Assembly: GCA_014695345.1 (NCBI GenBank)
Contig: JACJOC010000012.1
Coordinates: 124,001-188,000, forward strand
Source: Cyanobacteria bacterium FACHB-471
Lineage (GTDB): Bacteria > Cyanobacteriota > Cyanobacteriia > Elainellales > Elainellaceae
Length of the DNA stretch: 64,000 nucleotides
Direction: 5' to 3'
In this document: positions 25,499 through 33,210 of the stretch, in pieces
Layout: each line of letters opens with the position of its first letter
Position numbering within the stretch: position 1 is the first letter of the stretch
Program-made: the position numbers and the translations under genes
The notes under the pieces: generated by a model
Database searches by the model: none
What the model saw: the letters and a program-made list of their open reading frames with translations, nothing else
Told to the model about the DNA's origin: nothing

Positions 25499-26743
25499 AT
25501 GAATGAGGCATTTGCATCTAATGATATGCAAAGCAGCATTCATTCACCGCTGGTTTCAAATATGTCACTACTTACAACGGGTGATCCGGCTCCCTGGTTT
25601 GTCCTTCCTTCAACCTCAAATCCAAACTACATCTTTGATACGGTTGGTGGACATCGTGTCATTCTTTGCTTTCTAGGTAGCTCAAAGCTAAAAGTATCAG
25701 CAGCTGTATTAGAAAAATTTTGTAAATTACAGCAGCAGTTTGAACAGTCTGAGACTCCATTTTTTGGAGTTTTCATTGATCCGGACGATGCTTCCCTGGC
25801 TCATCTGGTCCAAAATCCTACCTACTTTAAGCTGCTTTGGGATTTTGAGCAGAAAGTGAGTCTGCAATATGGAGTCTGCGGAGTGAGCAATGAGGAAGGG
25901 GGCGATCGCCTCCACTACGCTCCGACTACCTTTGTCTTAGACGAAAATCTTCGCGTTCTCCAGACTTTTCCCATTCAAGACCCGACTCATCACGTCGCAC
26001 AAGTGCTTGACTTTGTTCAGGCACTACCTGTGGAGGCACCTCGGTTTGCCAGCAGACAGGCTCCGGTTTTGCTCATTCCTAATGTGTTTGACCGTGACTT
26101 TTGCCAGCATCTAATTCATCTTTATGAAACCAAAGGCAGCAGAGACTCTGGCTTCATGCGTCAGGTTGATGGTAAAACGGTCGAGGTAATGGATTATGAG
26201 TTCAAACAGCGACGCGATTTTCTAGTAGAAGACCCACCTCTACTAGAACAGGTCAATCATCTGATTCTGCGGCGAGTCAAACCCGAAATTGAAAAAGCCT
26301 TCCAATTTAGCATCAGTCGATTTGAACGGTATCTGGTCGCCTGCTACGAATCGACCAACCAAGGATTTTTTAATCGCCACCGCGACAACACTACGAAAGG
26401 AACTGCCCACCGTCGATTTGCCATGTCGCTTAACCTCAACACAGGTGACTATGAAGGAGGCTGTTTGAGCTTTCCAGAATATGGAAATCAGCTTTACCAA
26501 CCCGGCGTAGGGGAAGCGATTATTTTTTCTTGTTCCTTACTGCATGAAGCAACGCCCGTAACTAGCGGTCGGCGGTTTGTGCTGCTGTCCTTCTTTTATA
26601 ACGATGAGGATGCCAAGCTGCGCGAACAAAACCGCAGGTACGTTGTCCTCAACTCAGAAACGAACCCTACTCCCAAGGCAAGCAGTACTCAGCCCCAAAA
26701 GTCATCGTTAGGATTCCAACCTAAAAATCGTAAAAAGCGCTAA
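25499..26743 (+). CDS. Redoxin-like domain fused to a 2OG-Fe(II) prolyl-hydroxylase-like oxygenase
   Basis: The 414-residue protein has a thioredoxin/peroxiredoxin-like domain (about residues 20-165: GDPAPWFVLPS, LLWDFEQKVSLQYGV, TTFVLDENLRVL) and a P4H-type double-stranded beta helix (about 180-390). The iron ligands are His294 and Asp296 (NRHRDN) and His349 (LLHEATP); Arg358 or Arg359 should bind 2-oxoglutarate. In the redoxin domain the usual peroxidatic cysteine segment reads CFLGSSKLKVS, so the cysteine at the active loop appears lost. Similar fusions are known in cyanobacteria. The substrate is unknown. The tail is basic and serine/proline-rich. I use ATG 25499 rather than a GTG 12 bases earlier. 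Confidence 0.85.
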   Translation: MNEAFASNDMQSSIHSPLVSNMSLLTTGDPAPWFVLPSTSNPNYIFDTVGGHRVILCFLGSSKLKVSAAVLEKFCKLQQQFEQSETPFFGVFIDPDDASLAHLVQNPTYFKLLWDFEQKVSLQYGVCGVSNEEGGDRLHYAPTTFVLDENLRVLQTFPIQDPTHHVAQVLDFVQALPVEAPRFASRQAPVLLIPNVFDRDFCQHLIHLYETKGSRDSGFMRQVDGKTVEVMDYEFKQRRDFLVEDPPLLEQVNHLILRRVKPEIEKAFQFSISRFERYLVACYESTNQGFFNRHRDNTTKGTAHRRFAMSLNLNTGDYEGGCLSFPEYGNQLYQPGVGEAIIFSCSLLHEATPVTSGRRFVLLSFFYNDEDAKLREQNRRYVVLNSETNPTPKASSTQPQKSSLGFQPKNRKKR

Positions 26744-26970
26744 TAACTACTAGTTTTCTATAGTTTCCTATTTTTGACGCTTTATTGCTTGCCTGTCTCT
26801 CGGCTAGGAGTCAGGCACCTAACCGATTAAATCATCGTCTCTTAAGCAATGCTGTAGACTTTCAAAATTTTCTAAATTGTGTCACAAAAGCACTTAATAC
26901 TGAACCGAGAAAGCTCTAAATTAAGAACTAAGGGTGTTAAGCACGATAGGGGTGTCGAGGAAAAGAAATT

Positions 26971-27618
26971 ATGCGTCAAGTTTTATTTGTAATTGCTGGC
27001 TGTCTAGCTTATTTAGCTTTCAAAAGTTTTGCAGATGCGTCTGTGCTGGTTGTCACCTCTGACCCTTCGCTTAGCGGTCTTTTGGCTTCGTCACCGCTCG
27101 AAGCGTTTGTAAATCAGGCTGATTTTGGCAGTAGCCCTGCCCCTGCACCAGATCTCTTATCTTTTGTCATGTATGAGGCAGATCCGGTCGAGTCTTCGGT
27201 CAACCTGCGTGACTGGATGCGACTGTTGAATCTGAGCGAACCAAATTCGCCTGAAAATACGCTGGCTCACATCGTTGCCTGCTTATTTACCCGCGACCTC
27301 GGTGTTAGCGGCAACCTTGAGGCTTCTGTAGATCGCTGGTTGAGTGAGCAGGGGCAAGCAAACAAATCTGCCTTGCTGCCCTTTGATATGTCTTCTCCTT
27401 GGGTGAATACGCTGAGCTTGGCAGGAGTAGACGAGTCACCAGAAGGCGATCGCATCACTTATCACCTGCAAGGCACCATGCGAACCTCCGTCCCCAACGA
27501 ATTCTTCCCGGTTGAGCTATCGATCGAGATGGTTAACGATGGAGAAGGAGGCTGGCTAGCTGAAGACTTTGAAGTCTCCCCCAATGGTGAATTTGAAGCA
27601 CTTCCCAATGCTGGATAA
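26971..27618 (+). CDS. Hypothetical protein with N-terminal signal or anchor
   Basis: A 215-residue protein whose first 25 residues (MRQVLFVIAGCLAYLAFKSF) look like a signal peptide or membrane anchor. The rest is acidic and globular, with a segment FTRDLGVSGNLEASVDRWLSEQG and a C-terminal beta-rich part ending VEMVNDGEGGWLAEDFEVSP-like (VELSIEMVNDGEG and WLAEDFEVSPNGEF). It has no catalytic motif I recognise. It may be periplasmic. It stands alone between the oxygenase fusion and a convergent beta-lactamase. Confidence 0.7.
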   Translation: MRQVLFVIAGCLAYLAFKSFADASVLVVTSDPSLSGLLASSPLEAFVNQADFGSSPAPAPDLLSFVMYEADPVESSVNLRDWMRLLNLSEPNSPENTLAHIVACLFTRDLGVSGNLEASVDRWLSEQGQANKSALLPFDMSSPWVNTLSLAGVDESPEGDRITYHLQGTMRTSVPNEFFPVELSIEMVNDGEGGWLAEDFEVSPNGEFEALPNAG

Positions 27619-27650
27619 AGGGATCAGGGACTAGGGATTGGGGTCAGTCG
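27619..27650 (+). repeat. GGGAT-type heptamer repeat after the hypothetical gene
   Basis: Degenerate heptamers (GGGATCA, GGGACTA, GGGATTG, GGGTCAG) follow the stop codon at once. The same type recurs at 56112-56150 and in the ABC operon spacers. Confidence 0.5.
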
Positions 27651-27683
27651 CACTCTCGCTAATCACCAGGAAACGAGGGAAAC

Positions 27684-28661
27684 TTACTGACTCCATTCAT
27701 CCCAAGCTGCGCGGGTCACCTTGGCGATAACTTCTTCGCGAGTTGCATCATCAGCTCTAGAATCTGAGACAAAAGCTGCTACTGCCAAATGTCTACCATC
27801 GGGCAGCGTCACCAGTCCGACATCATTGGTTGCTGCGGTTATACCGTCTACGGTACCCGATGAACCTGTCTTGTGAGCTACAACCGTTCCTTCAGGCAAC
27901 AGTCCTTTAATCCGCTGTAAGCCTGTTGGGGTCTCTGTCATCAGTTGCAACAGCAATGCTTGACTAGAGTCTGAAAGTCCTTGACCTTCGTGCAGTGCGT
28001 GCAACAAAGCGACTGCTGCATCAGGTGTTGCGTAGTTGCGATACTGCAATGCGCTGTCTTGCCCTAGCTCCTTTTCTGTATCAGCTACAACAATGTCATT
28101 GATGCCCAAATCGCGCAAATATTCAGTTACAACTTCCGGCCCGCCAACCAAACGTAACAGCACGTCGCAAGCTGTACCATCACTTTCAGACACCATGTAC
28201 TTCAGCAATTCCGCCACACTTAGCTCTACCCCTTGCGGATTTGCGTCTCGAATGGGGCTGTGCTGAAAGTCCGAGACAAAATCGTCAGGTTGAACCTGAA
28301 CTCTCTGCTCCAGGTCTAGCTTGCCTTGATCGACTTGAGCCAGTACAGCCATCCCAATGGGAAACTTGTAAACGCTTTGCATCGGGAATTGCTGGTCGCC
28401 GTTGAGCGTAACCGTCTCTCCAGTTTCTAGCACCGTGGCTGTAACTCCAACCCGTCCTTGAGCAGTATTGGATATTTGCTCAATCTGGTTATAAAGTTCG
28501 TTCTCGCTGTTCTCGCTGGGTGTGGTAACTTCTCCCGATATACCTGTTCTACCGTCCTGGTTAACCGCTCTACTGCTGGAGTCAGTGTTTGTACAGCTAG
28601 CGGCTAACAAGGATAGACAAAAGCCGCAAAGCCACAGCTTTTTCAGCATCATTGAATTCAT
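27684..28661 (-). CDS. Class A beta-lactamase-like lipoprotein
   Basis: A 325-residue serine hydrolase. Active-site Ser96 lies in SVYK, followed by the SDN-position motif SDG (SESDGTACD), a glutamate in ADTEKELGQD at the omega-loop position, and HKTGSSG. The layout resembles the PER/CfxA (A2) branch of class A enzymes. The N-terminus has a lipobox (LAASC, Cys23), so the mature protein should be membrane-anchored. I chose ATG 28661; a TTG 18 bases upstream is possible. It could hydrolyse beta-lactams or act on cell-wall precursors. No mobile element flanks it, so it looks chromosomal and resident. Confidence 0.88.
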   Translation of the reverse strand: MNSMMLKKLWLCGFCLSLLAASCTNTDSSSRAVNQDGRTGISGEVTTPSENSENELYNQIEQISNTAQGRVGVTATVLETGETVTLNGDQQFPMQSVYKFPIGMAVLAQVDQGKLDLEQRVQVQPDDFVSDFQHSPIRDANPQGVELSVAELLKYMVSESDGTACDVLLRLVGGPEVVTEYLRDLGINDIVVADTEKELGQDSALQYRNYATPDAAVALLHALHEGQGLSDSSQALLLQLMTETPTGLQRIKGLLPEGTVVAHKTGSSGTVDGITAATNDVGLVTLPDGRHLAVAAFVSDSRADDATREEVIAKVTRAAWDEWSQ

Positions 28662-28825
28662 AAACTTCTGGGGAACCAAAACAAACAGCTTGAAGATACA
28701 TCTACAAAATGCTGGGTTCCAGAATTTATGAAATTATTAGTAGGTTGTAATAACGGGAATCTCAAAATAGATGAGGATGTTCACCTTCTAAGATGGTAAG
28801 TAGGTGGACATAAATAAATGGTGCC

Positions 28826-28905
28826 GTAGGGTGCTGTTAGACGTAAGCCGTAACGCACCGCATCGCAAGGCTTTGATGCGTTACGCGATCGCTAACACAT
28901 CCTAC
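28826..28905. repeat. Dispersed hairpin repeat (GTAGGGTG...CATCCTAC type)
   Basis: The unit starts GTAGGGTGCTGTTA and ends TAACACATCCTAC as imperfect inverted ends. Inside, GTAACGCA pairs with TGCGTTAC around a loop. The copy at 38779-38855 shares the GATGCGTTA/TAACGCATC core. The rest of the gap 28662-28985 shows no gene. Confidence 0.7.
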
Positions 28906-28985
28906 AAATAATTGGGGCTTTCTACTTATCGAAAACGCTCTCAATTTAAGTCAAGCAAGACACGGTCTAGGTTACATAGTCCGGG

Positions 28986-29630
28986 CTATGAGGTTGCGAA
29001 GCCTTTACTCGCTGTTTTGGTTGATTTCGATGCAGCCGAAGTGAACTTGACGATCTTAGTGTTTGGTTTGGAGCGGTGCTGTTGCTTAGCCAGATAGCGT
29101 TCGTTAATTTCAACCAGGCTGCGACAACGTTCATATTCATTCTGAAAAAGCTGATAAACATCTTTGTAAGACAGATGAATATTAAATTCCAATTCTTCAA
29201 TTTCGAGTAAGTTTAGCGTTATTTCCAGAAGTTTTGTCCTGGTTTTGGTGTCATCGAGTTTAGGTTCTCTACATGTCTGCAACAGTTCAAAGTGTGTCTC
29301 GACCGGTACATATGGCTTTATGTCAATCGCAAAGTCTTTTGTACCATTACTCCTTGTATAGCTGACAACTCGCCCAACGGCCTCGTACCCGCCAAACCGT
29401 TCAAGTTTGTCTGCTGCATGGATATCTTTATCCAAATAAAGCCAAACATGATCCAGTACTCTTATCTGCTCCTGACAACCTTTGTAGGGAACAACCTTGA
29501 CGTTTCGCAGCAGAAAAGCAGTATCTCCAGTTTTGTTAGCCGTTTCCCAATGGTTTAAACATCCCTGAAAACGAACGGTCTGGCCCAGCCAGTCAGCAAG
29601 AGGTCTACAAGCTATCGATGACTTCTGCAT
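28986..29630 (-). CDS. Hypothetical protein (214 aa)
   Basis: I do not recognise this protein. The N-terminal half (ADWLGQTVRFQGCLNHWE, then LLRNVKVVPYKGCQEQIRVL and DHVWLYLDKD) alternates hydrophobic and polar residues like a small beta barrel. The C-terminal half is helical and charged (LLEITLNLLEIEELEFNIHL, QNEYERCRSLVEINERYL) and ends in a basic serine/lysine tail. No signal peptide or membrane span is seen. It lies 133 bases downstream of another unknown gene on the same strand and may form an operon with it. Confidence 0.65.
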   Translation of the reverse strand: MQKSSIACRPLADWLGQTVRFQGCLNHWETANKTGDTAFLLRNVKVVPYKGCQEQIRVLDHVWLYLDKDIHAADKLERFGGYEAVGRVVSYTRSNGTKDFAIDIKPYVPVETHFELLQTCREPKLDDTKTRTKLLEITLNLLEIEELEFNIHLSYKDVYQLFQNEYERCRSLVEINERYLAKQQHRSKPNTKIVKFTSAASKSTKTASKGFATS

Positions 29631-29763
29631 CTTGATACTCCCATAACTCTTCTTCTACTTTTGAAAGCAACGTACCCTGCTACTGAACTGAACCTGGCTG
29701 AATATAGCTGGATTCCCAAGCGATTCGATCGTCGGAAATCTAGACATCAAAATTACGTAAGAA

Positions 29764-30129
29764 CTAGGCTGATTTCTTCTGCCGCACGGGACGCTTGTAA
29801 GCAGACTTCTTCTTGAGTCCGACGATTTGAGCTTCGCTGCTATCAGCTCCAAATTGGGCAACCACAGCATTTTTAGCTTCAAGAATCGTGTTGTGAAACA
29901 TCCACTCAGATTGGCGGGCAGCATCCAAAGCAGCGCGATATTGAGCTTTGAGTTGGGCTTCAAGCTTCTGTGATTTCAACATCTCAACTTGTGCTTGCTC
30001 GATCTGGGAAATTGAGGCTTCTTTGCGGTAAGGGGCATAGTCAGTGATGGTTTGCAATCCTTCAAAAATGTCTTGATCTGCGTTCAGGACACTCGGAGCT
30101 AAGCGATTGTTTGTGTTTTGGGTCGTCAT
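29764..30129 (-). CDS. Hypothetical coiled-coil protein (121 aa)
   Basis: A small soluble protein. Residues 40-90 form one long helix (SQIEQAQVEMLKSQKLEAQL then YRAALDAARQSEWMFHN), followed by ILEAKNAVVAQFGADS and a very basic C-terminus (KKKSAYKRPVRQKKSA). The basic tail could bind nucleic acid or another acidic partner. It has no recognised domain. It is transcribed towards the 214-residue unknown gene. A 90-base region before it leads to the 21-bp repeat array. Confidence 0.7.
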   Translation of the reverse strand: MTTQNTNNRLAPSVLNADQDIFEGLQTITDYAPYRKEASISQIEQAQVEMLKSQKLEAQLKAQYRAALDAARQSEWMFHNTILEAKNAVVAQFGADSSEAQIVGLKKKSAYKRPVRQKKSA

Positions 30130-30261
30130 TGTTCGGTTCCTTTAGAATTGACTGGATGATGTGAAGGTGCCCGATCGCAGCTAAGGACTAATGAACAAGC
30201 GATTGTTTTTAAAGAATCTTAAACAAGAGTGAGCAATGAATTTCGAGGGTTTACTTCGTCT

Positions 30262-30450
30262 CGACCCATCAATTCGTTCAATTGATGGGTCAATTCGTAG
30301 ATTCGACTAGTCAATTCGTTCAATCGATGGGTCAATTCATTTACTCGACCAGTCAATTCGTTCAATCGATAGGTCAATTGGTTTACTTGACGAGTCAATT
30401 CGTTCAATCGATGAGTCAATTGGTTTGCTCAACAGTTTGCTTGACGAATC
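30262..30450. repeat. 21-bp minisatellite with alternating 42-bp units
   Basis: About nine 21-bp units, each starting near GTCAATTC, alternate between two types: GTTCAATCGATGG-like and ATTTACTCGACCA-like. The higher-order period is therefore 42 bp. On the minus strand the array is open from a TTG at 30419 and encodes heptads such as LNELTHR and VNELTHR, a perfect leucine heptad pattern; the plus strand is open too. Whether either is translated is unknown. The gap 30130-30821 also contains a hairpin at 30647. Confidence 0.85.
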
Positions 30451-30646
30451 AATGTAGAGTTACAGCACTTTGCATTAACTGCACAAGAGGTGAGCAGAGA
30501 GGATGTACTGCATATCCCACAATACATTTCCCATTCCGTAAGGAATCTGAGAATATGCGGAAAGATTCGGGCTATCCAGCCGAAGCGACGCATTATGTGG
30601 AAAGATTCGAGCTGAGCACTGAATTTCCGGTGTTATGCTGAATCAT

Positions 30647-30683
30647 TCTGCCTAAGATCCAACTGTGGGATCTTAGGCAGAAA
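30647..30683. terminator. Perfect 15-bp hairpin
   Basis: TTCTGCCTAAGATCC (30647-30661) pairs perfectly with GGATCTTAGGCAGAA (30669-30683) across a 7-base loop. There is no clear T tract on either side, so it may be a terminator, a processing site or the core of a small palindromic element. The next gene starts 139 bases downstream. Confidence 0.5.
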
Positions 30684-30821
30684 CGTTCTGTCTAATAAGT
30701 TGTTAGCAGCTTAGTAAGCCTAAACGGGATGTATACCGCAAAAGATGCTGACGGAAGCTTCCCTTCAATCATGAATAGCAGTTCAGTCGGCAAAAATAGA
30801 GACTTAATGTAGGAGTGGACA

Positions 30822-31448
30822 ATGAAACACTACACCGTGGTCATAGATACCCGCACTGGGGAAGTTGTTAGTAAAAATCCTGTTCCTGATTTCAACAACT
30901 TCATAAAATCTAAGCAAGTTGAATATCCTGAGCCACAGTACAGTCTGTCTCTTGTCGAAGAATGTCCCTCCAAAGAATCGCGTACGTTTATTGTTGTCAA
31001 GCAGCTTGGAGAAGTAATTTACCGAGCTTGGTACTGTCCACAAAATTGGACTTATGTACAAAGCAGCTATCCAACTTCCATCTACAACGTTCAGGTCATT
31101 GAGGAGCCAGCAGAAACTAAATGTACTTATCTGCTAGTTACAGACGCACAAACTCAAGAGGTCGTGAAACAATGCTTGGCTGACAGTTGGACACTAGATG
31201 GTCAACCCAAACTTGAACATTTGGCAAAACGTTATCCACCTCTGCACTATAAAGTCAGAGTTTTTGAGGAAGAACCTACGGGTTCCCGCTCCTACGTTGT
31301 GATCGCTGATACTCAAACAGGCTCCATTGTTCAAAAAATTGATATCACAAATGGAGATCCTCGATTTCTTGGTGAGGAAGTGAGTGCGTTAAAAGCACAG
31401 TATCGAGAGCCTCGATACTGTGTGGATCGAGTGGTTGATGTTAAGTAG
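30822..31448 (+). CDS. Unrecognised protein built of four internal repeats
   Basis: The 208 residues divide into four repeats of about 50: one starts HYTVVIDTRTGEVV, the second RTFIVVKQLGEVIYR, the third TYLLVTDAQTQEVVK and the fourth SYVVIADTQTGSIVQ. Each begins with a beta strand and a turn, continues through a variable polar stretch, and ends in a tyrosine-rich strand (PQYSLSLVEE, SIYNVQVIEE, LHYKVRVFEE, PRYCVDRVVD). The pattern suggests a small alpha/beta unit duplicated twice. It has no signal peptide or catalytic motif. I do not know the family or function. A GGAG-containing ribosome site (TAGGAGTGGACA) precedes the ATG. Confidence 0.8.
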   Translation: MKHYTVVIDTRTGEVVSKNPVPDFNNFIKSKQVEYPEPQYSLSLVEECPSKESRTFIVVKQLGEVIYRAWYCPQNWTYVQSSYPTSIYNVQVIEEPAETKCTYLLVTDAQTQEVVKQCLADSWTLDGQPKLEHLAKRYPPLHYKVRVFEEEPTGSRSYVVIADTQTGSIVQKIDITNGDPRFLGEEVSALKAQYREPRYCVDRVVDVK

Positions 31449-31506
31449 TGCGATCGCTCACCCGTGGGTTGGGTTGATGAAGGAAACCTAACAACTCCTT
31501 AGCCAC

Positions 31507-31736
31507 CTACTTCACGCGCTTCAAAGATCGCCAGCTAACCCTCGCGTGCACCGGACAGGATGGCAACTCCTGGCTTCGTTTCAATGTGATCTGCCGCCGG
31601 TGACGCTCGCCGTTGTACTGCCAAGTCCTCGATGAAGGCGCAGCTTGGAGGTTGCCCATCGGTATCCAGCGCGATCGCTCATCTTGTAGGGGTCGTCGTG
31701 ACGCACCTCTTTGCATTCAATTGCGTAATTTCTGAT
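31507..31736 (+). pseudogene. Possible decayed coding fragment
   Basis: On the plus strand a protein-like frame reads YFTRFKDRQLTLACTGQDGN, then SWLRFNVICRR, a TGA stop, then LYCQVLDEGAAWRLPIGIQR up to TGA near 31734. The composition is more protein-like than the flanks, but I cannot assign a family. It lies in the 377-base gap between the four-repeat gene and the dienelactone hydrolase gene. Confidence 0.25.
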
Positions 31737-31825
31737 GATATTTACCCGCTTTTGAGTGGGTGTTGAAGTTAAGTTTGGGTTAGAGGATAGAGATATTGAG
31801 AGTTTAGATTCTCAAAGGTGAGTGG

Positions 31826-32494
31826 TTACTTGACGTGCTGTGATAAAAAGTTGAGCGATCGCTCCCATGCCAGCTTTGTAGCCTCTGGATCGTAGCTATC
31901 GTTATTCTCGTTACCAAAGGCGTGCTGCGCCTGATAGCGATAGAGCTCGTGATTGACGTTGCCTTCCTTTAATCGTGCCTCTAGGTCGTCAACCTGTTCG
32001 GTTGGGAAGAAGCTATCCTGCTGAGCAAAATGTCCTTGAAAAGGAATGCCAATCGTGCGGGTATCAGCCGCTTCAGCGGGTGGGACACCATACCAAGAGA
32101 TGACAACATCAGCTTCTGGAACGTGAACCGCCGCTAGCACGGTTAAGGCACCCCCCATGCAAAACCCCAGGACTGCTACTTTGGAACTGCCTTGGTGGAG
32201 ATACTGTACGGCACCGCGAATGTCCTGAGTTGCCGCATCACCAAAATCAAGTTCGTTCATGAGATGGGCTGCTTCTGCCTCTTCGAGAGTGACCTTTCCC
32301 CGATAGAGATCAGGCACCAAAACCCGATATCCCTGCTCGACGAGCTGATTGGCTACGCCTTTGATTTGGTCGTTCAATCCCCACCATTCTTGAATGACGA
32401 CAACTCCAGGAGCATTACTTTGATCGGCAGGCTCAGCATAGTAGCCAGAGCAGGTTTGTCGATCTGGACGCTGAAAGGTGATAATTTCTCCCAT
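31826..32494 (-). CDS. Dienelactone hydrolase family protein
   Basis: A 222-residue alpha/beta hydrolase of the dienelactone hydrolase type. The nucleophile is a cysteine (GFCMGGAL near residue 113), which defines the family; the acid is in the segment after IPFQGHFAQQDSF and the histidine in YQAQHAFGNEN. The family opens enol-lactone rings in aromatic degradation, but cyanobacterial members often have unassigned roles. It is not in an aromatic pathway cluster here. It starts about 50 bases downstream of the membrane-linked gene pair on the same strand. Confidence 0.9.
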   Translation of the reverse strand: MGEIITFQRPDRQTCSGYYAEPADQSNAPGVVVIQEWWGLNDQIKGVANQLVEQGYRVLVPDLYRGKVTLEEAEAAHLMNELDFGDAATQDIRGAVQYLHQGSSKVAVLGFCMGGALTVLAAVHVPEADVVISWYGVPPAEAADTRTIGIPFQGHFAQQDSFFPTEQVDDLEARLKEGNVNHELYRYQAQHAFGNENNDSYDPEATKLAWERSLNFLSQHVK

Positions 32495-32544
32495 GAAATT
32501 TCTCCTAAAAATTAGATCTCCTGCAGTCCGTTTTTTTGGGTCGC

Positions 32545-33210
32545 TTATCGAAACAGCTTAGTCTGCCGAACGATTAGCCCAAGTCCTCCTAACAGCAAGG
32601 CTACTACCAGAATGATGATAGGCAACCGTGATGAGTTTTGGTTGGCAGGAATAGTCTGACCATCACCAGAGACAGTATTTTCAGTAGATTGATTATCTGC
32701 CGTTTGAGTTGCTTCCGTTGAAGTGATTGTTTGAGTCGAAGGGCTAGTTGCTGGTGTAGTTCCCCTACCCACGATCGCCACATAGCTTAATTCAAAAGGC
32801 TGAAAGTCTGCTCCGGCTTGAGGCGCACCATTGAGCCGTAGCTCATACTCACCAGCTTCTGGAAAGACTACTTCAGCGCCAGGAATACCCTGATATTGTT
32901 CAGCAGAGATTGCTTCAAGGGTTGGCTCTAACACCGGAGTTTCCCCTTCAGTGTAAGGAGCAGAATAGACCGTTAGCTTACAGTCACATTGCTCTAGGGG
33001 CACGATCGCCCCTCCTTCCTGAGTGAGTGCAACCCAAACCTGGGCAGGTTCCCCCGATTTAGGATTGTGGTTTGGTTCGACGTGCCAGAGTCCAGCGACG
33101 TTATCAGAGACTTCAACTTTGTGGGCAAGGGTGGGCATTTCTGCCCACAACAAAAGTGGAGCTGTGAGTAAAACAGGAGTTAATCTACTGATTTTTGCTG
33201 GGGAAAACAT
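32545..33210 (-). CDS. Exported protein with C-terminal membrane anchor
   Basis: This 221-residue protein has a signal peptide ending near LAHKVEVSDN, a periplasmic beta-rich domain of about 120 residues with a CDCKLTVY segment and GEYELRLNGAP, a threonine/serine/glutamine-rich linker, and a C-terminal membrane span (IIILVVALLLGGLGLIV) followed by a basic stop-transfer. The layout resembles periplasmic copper- or metal-related proteins, but no clear copper motif is seen beyond the Cys-Asp-Cys. It overlaps by 26 bases the end of the UreH-like/ferric-reductase-like gene, so the two products probably work together at the membrane. Confidence 0.75.
   Translation of the reverse strand: MFSPAKISRLTPVLLTAPLLLWAEMPTLAHKVEVSDNVAGLWHVEPNHNPKSGEPAQVWVALTQEGGAIVPLEQCDCKLTVYSAPYTEGETPVLEPTLEAISAEQYQGIPGAEVVFPEAGEYELRLNGAPQAGADFQPFELSYVAIVGRGTTPATSPSTQTITSTEATQTADNQSTENTVSGDGQTIPANQNSSRLPIIILVVALLLGGLGLIVRQTKLFR

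Noticed and set aside
30262-30450. CRISPR array
   Set aside because: The units are contiguous with no unique spacers, and no cas gene is nearby. The other 21-bp arrays fail for the same reason.
31826-32494. Aromatic degradation cluster
   Set aside because: A lone dienelactone hydrolase is common in cyanobacteria, and no ring-cleavage genes are nearby. The Rieske oxygenase at 35489 is better explained by carotenoid synthesis.
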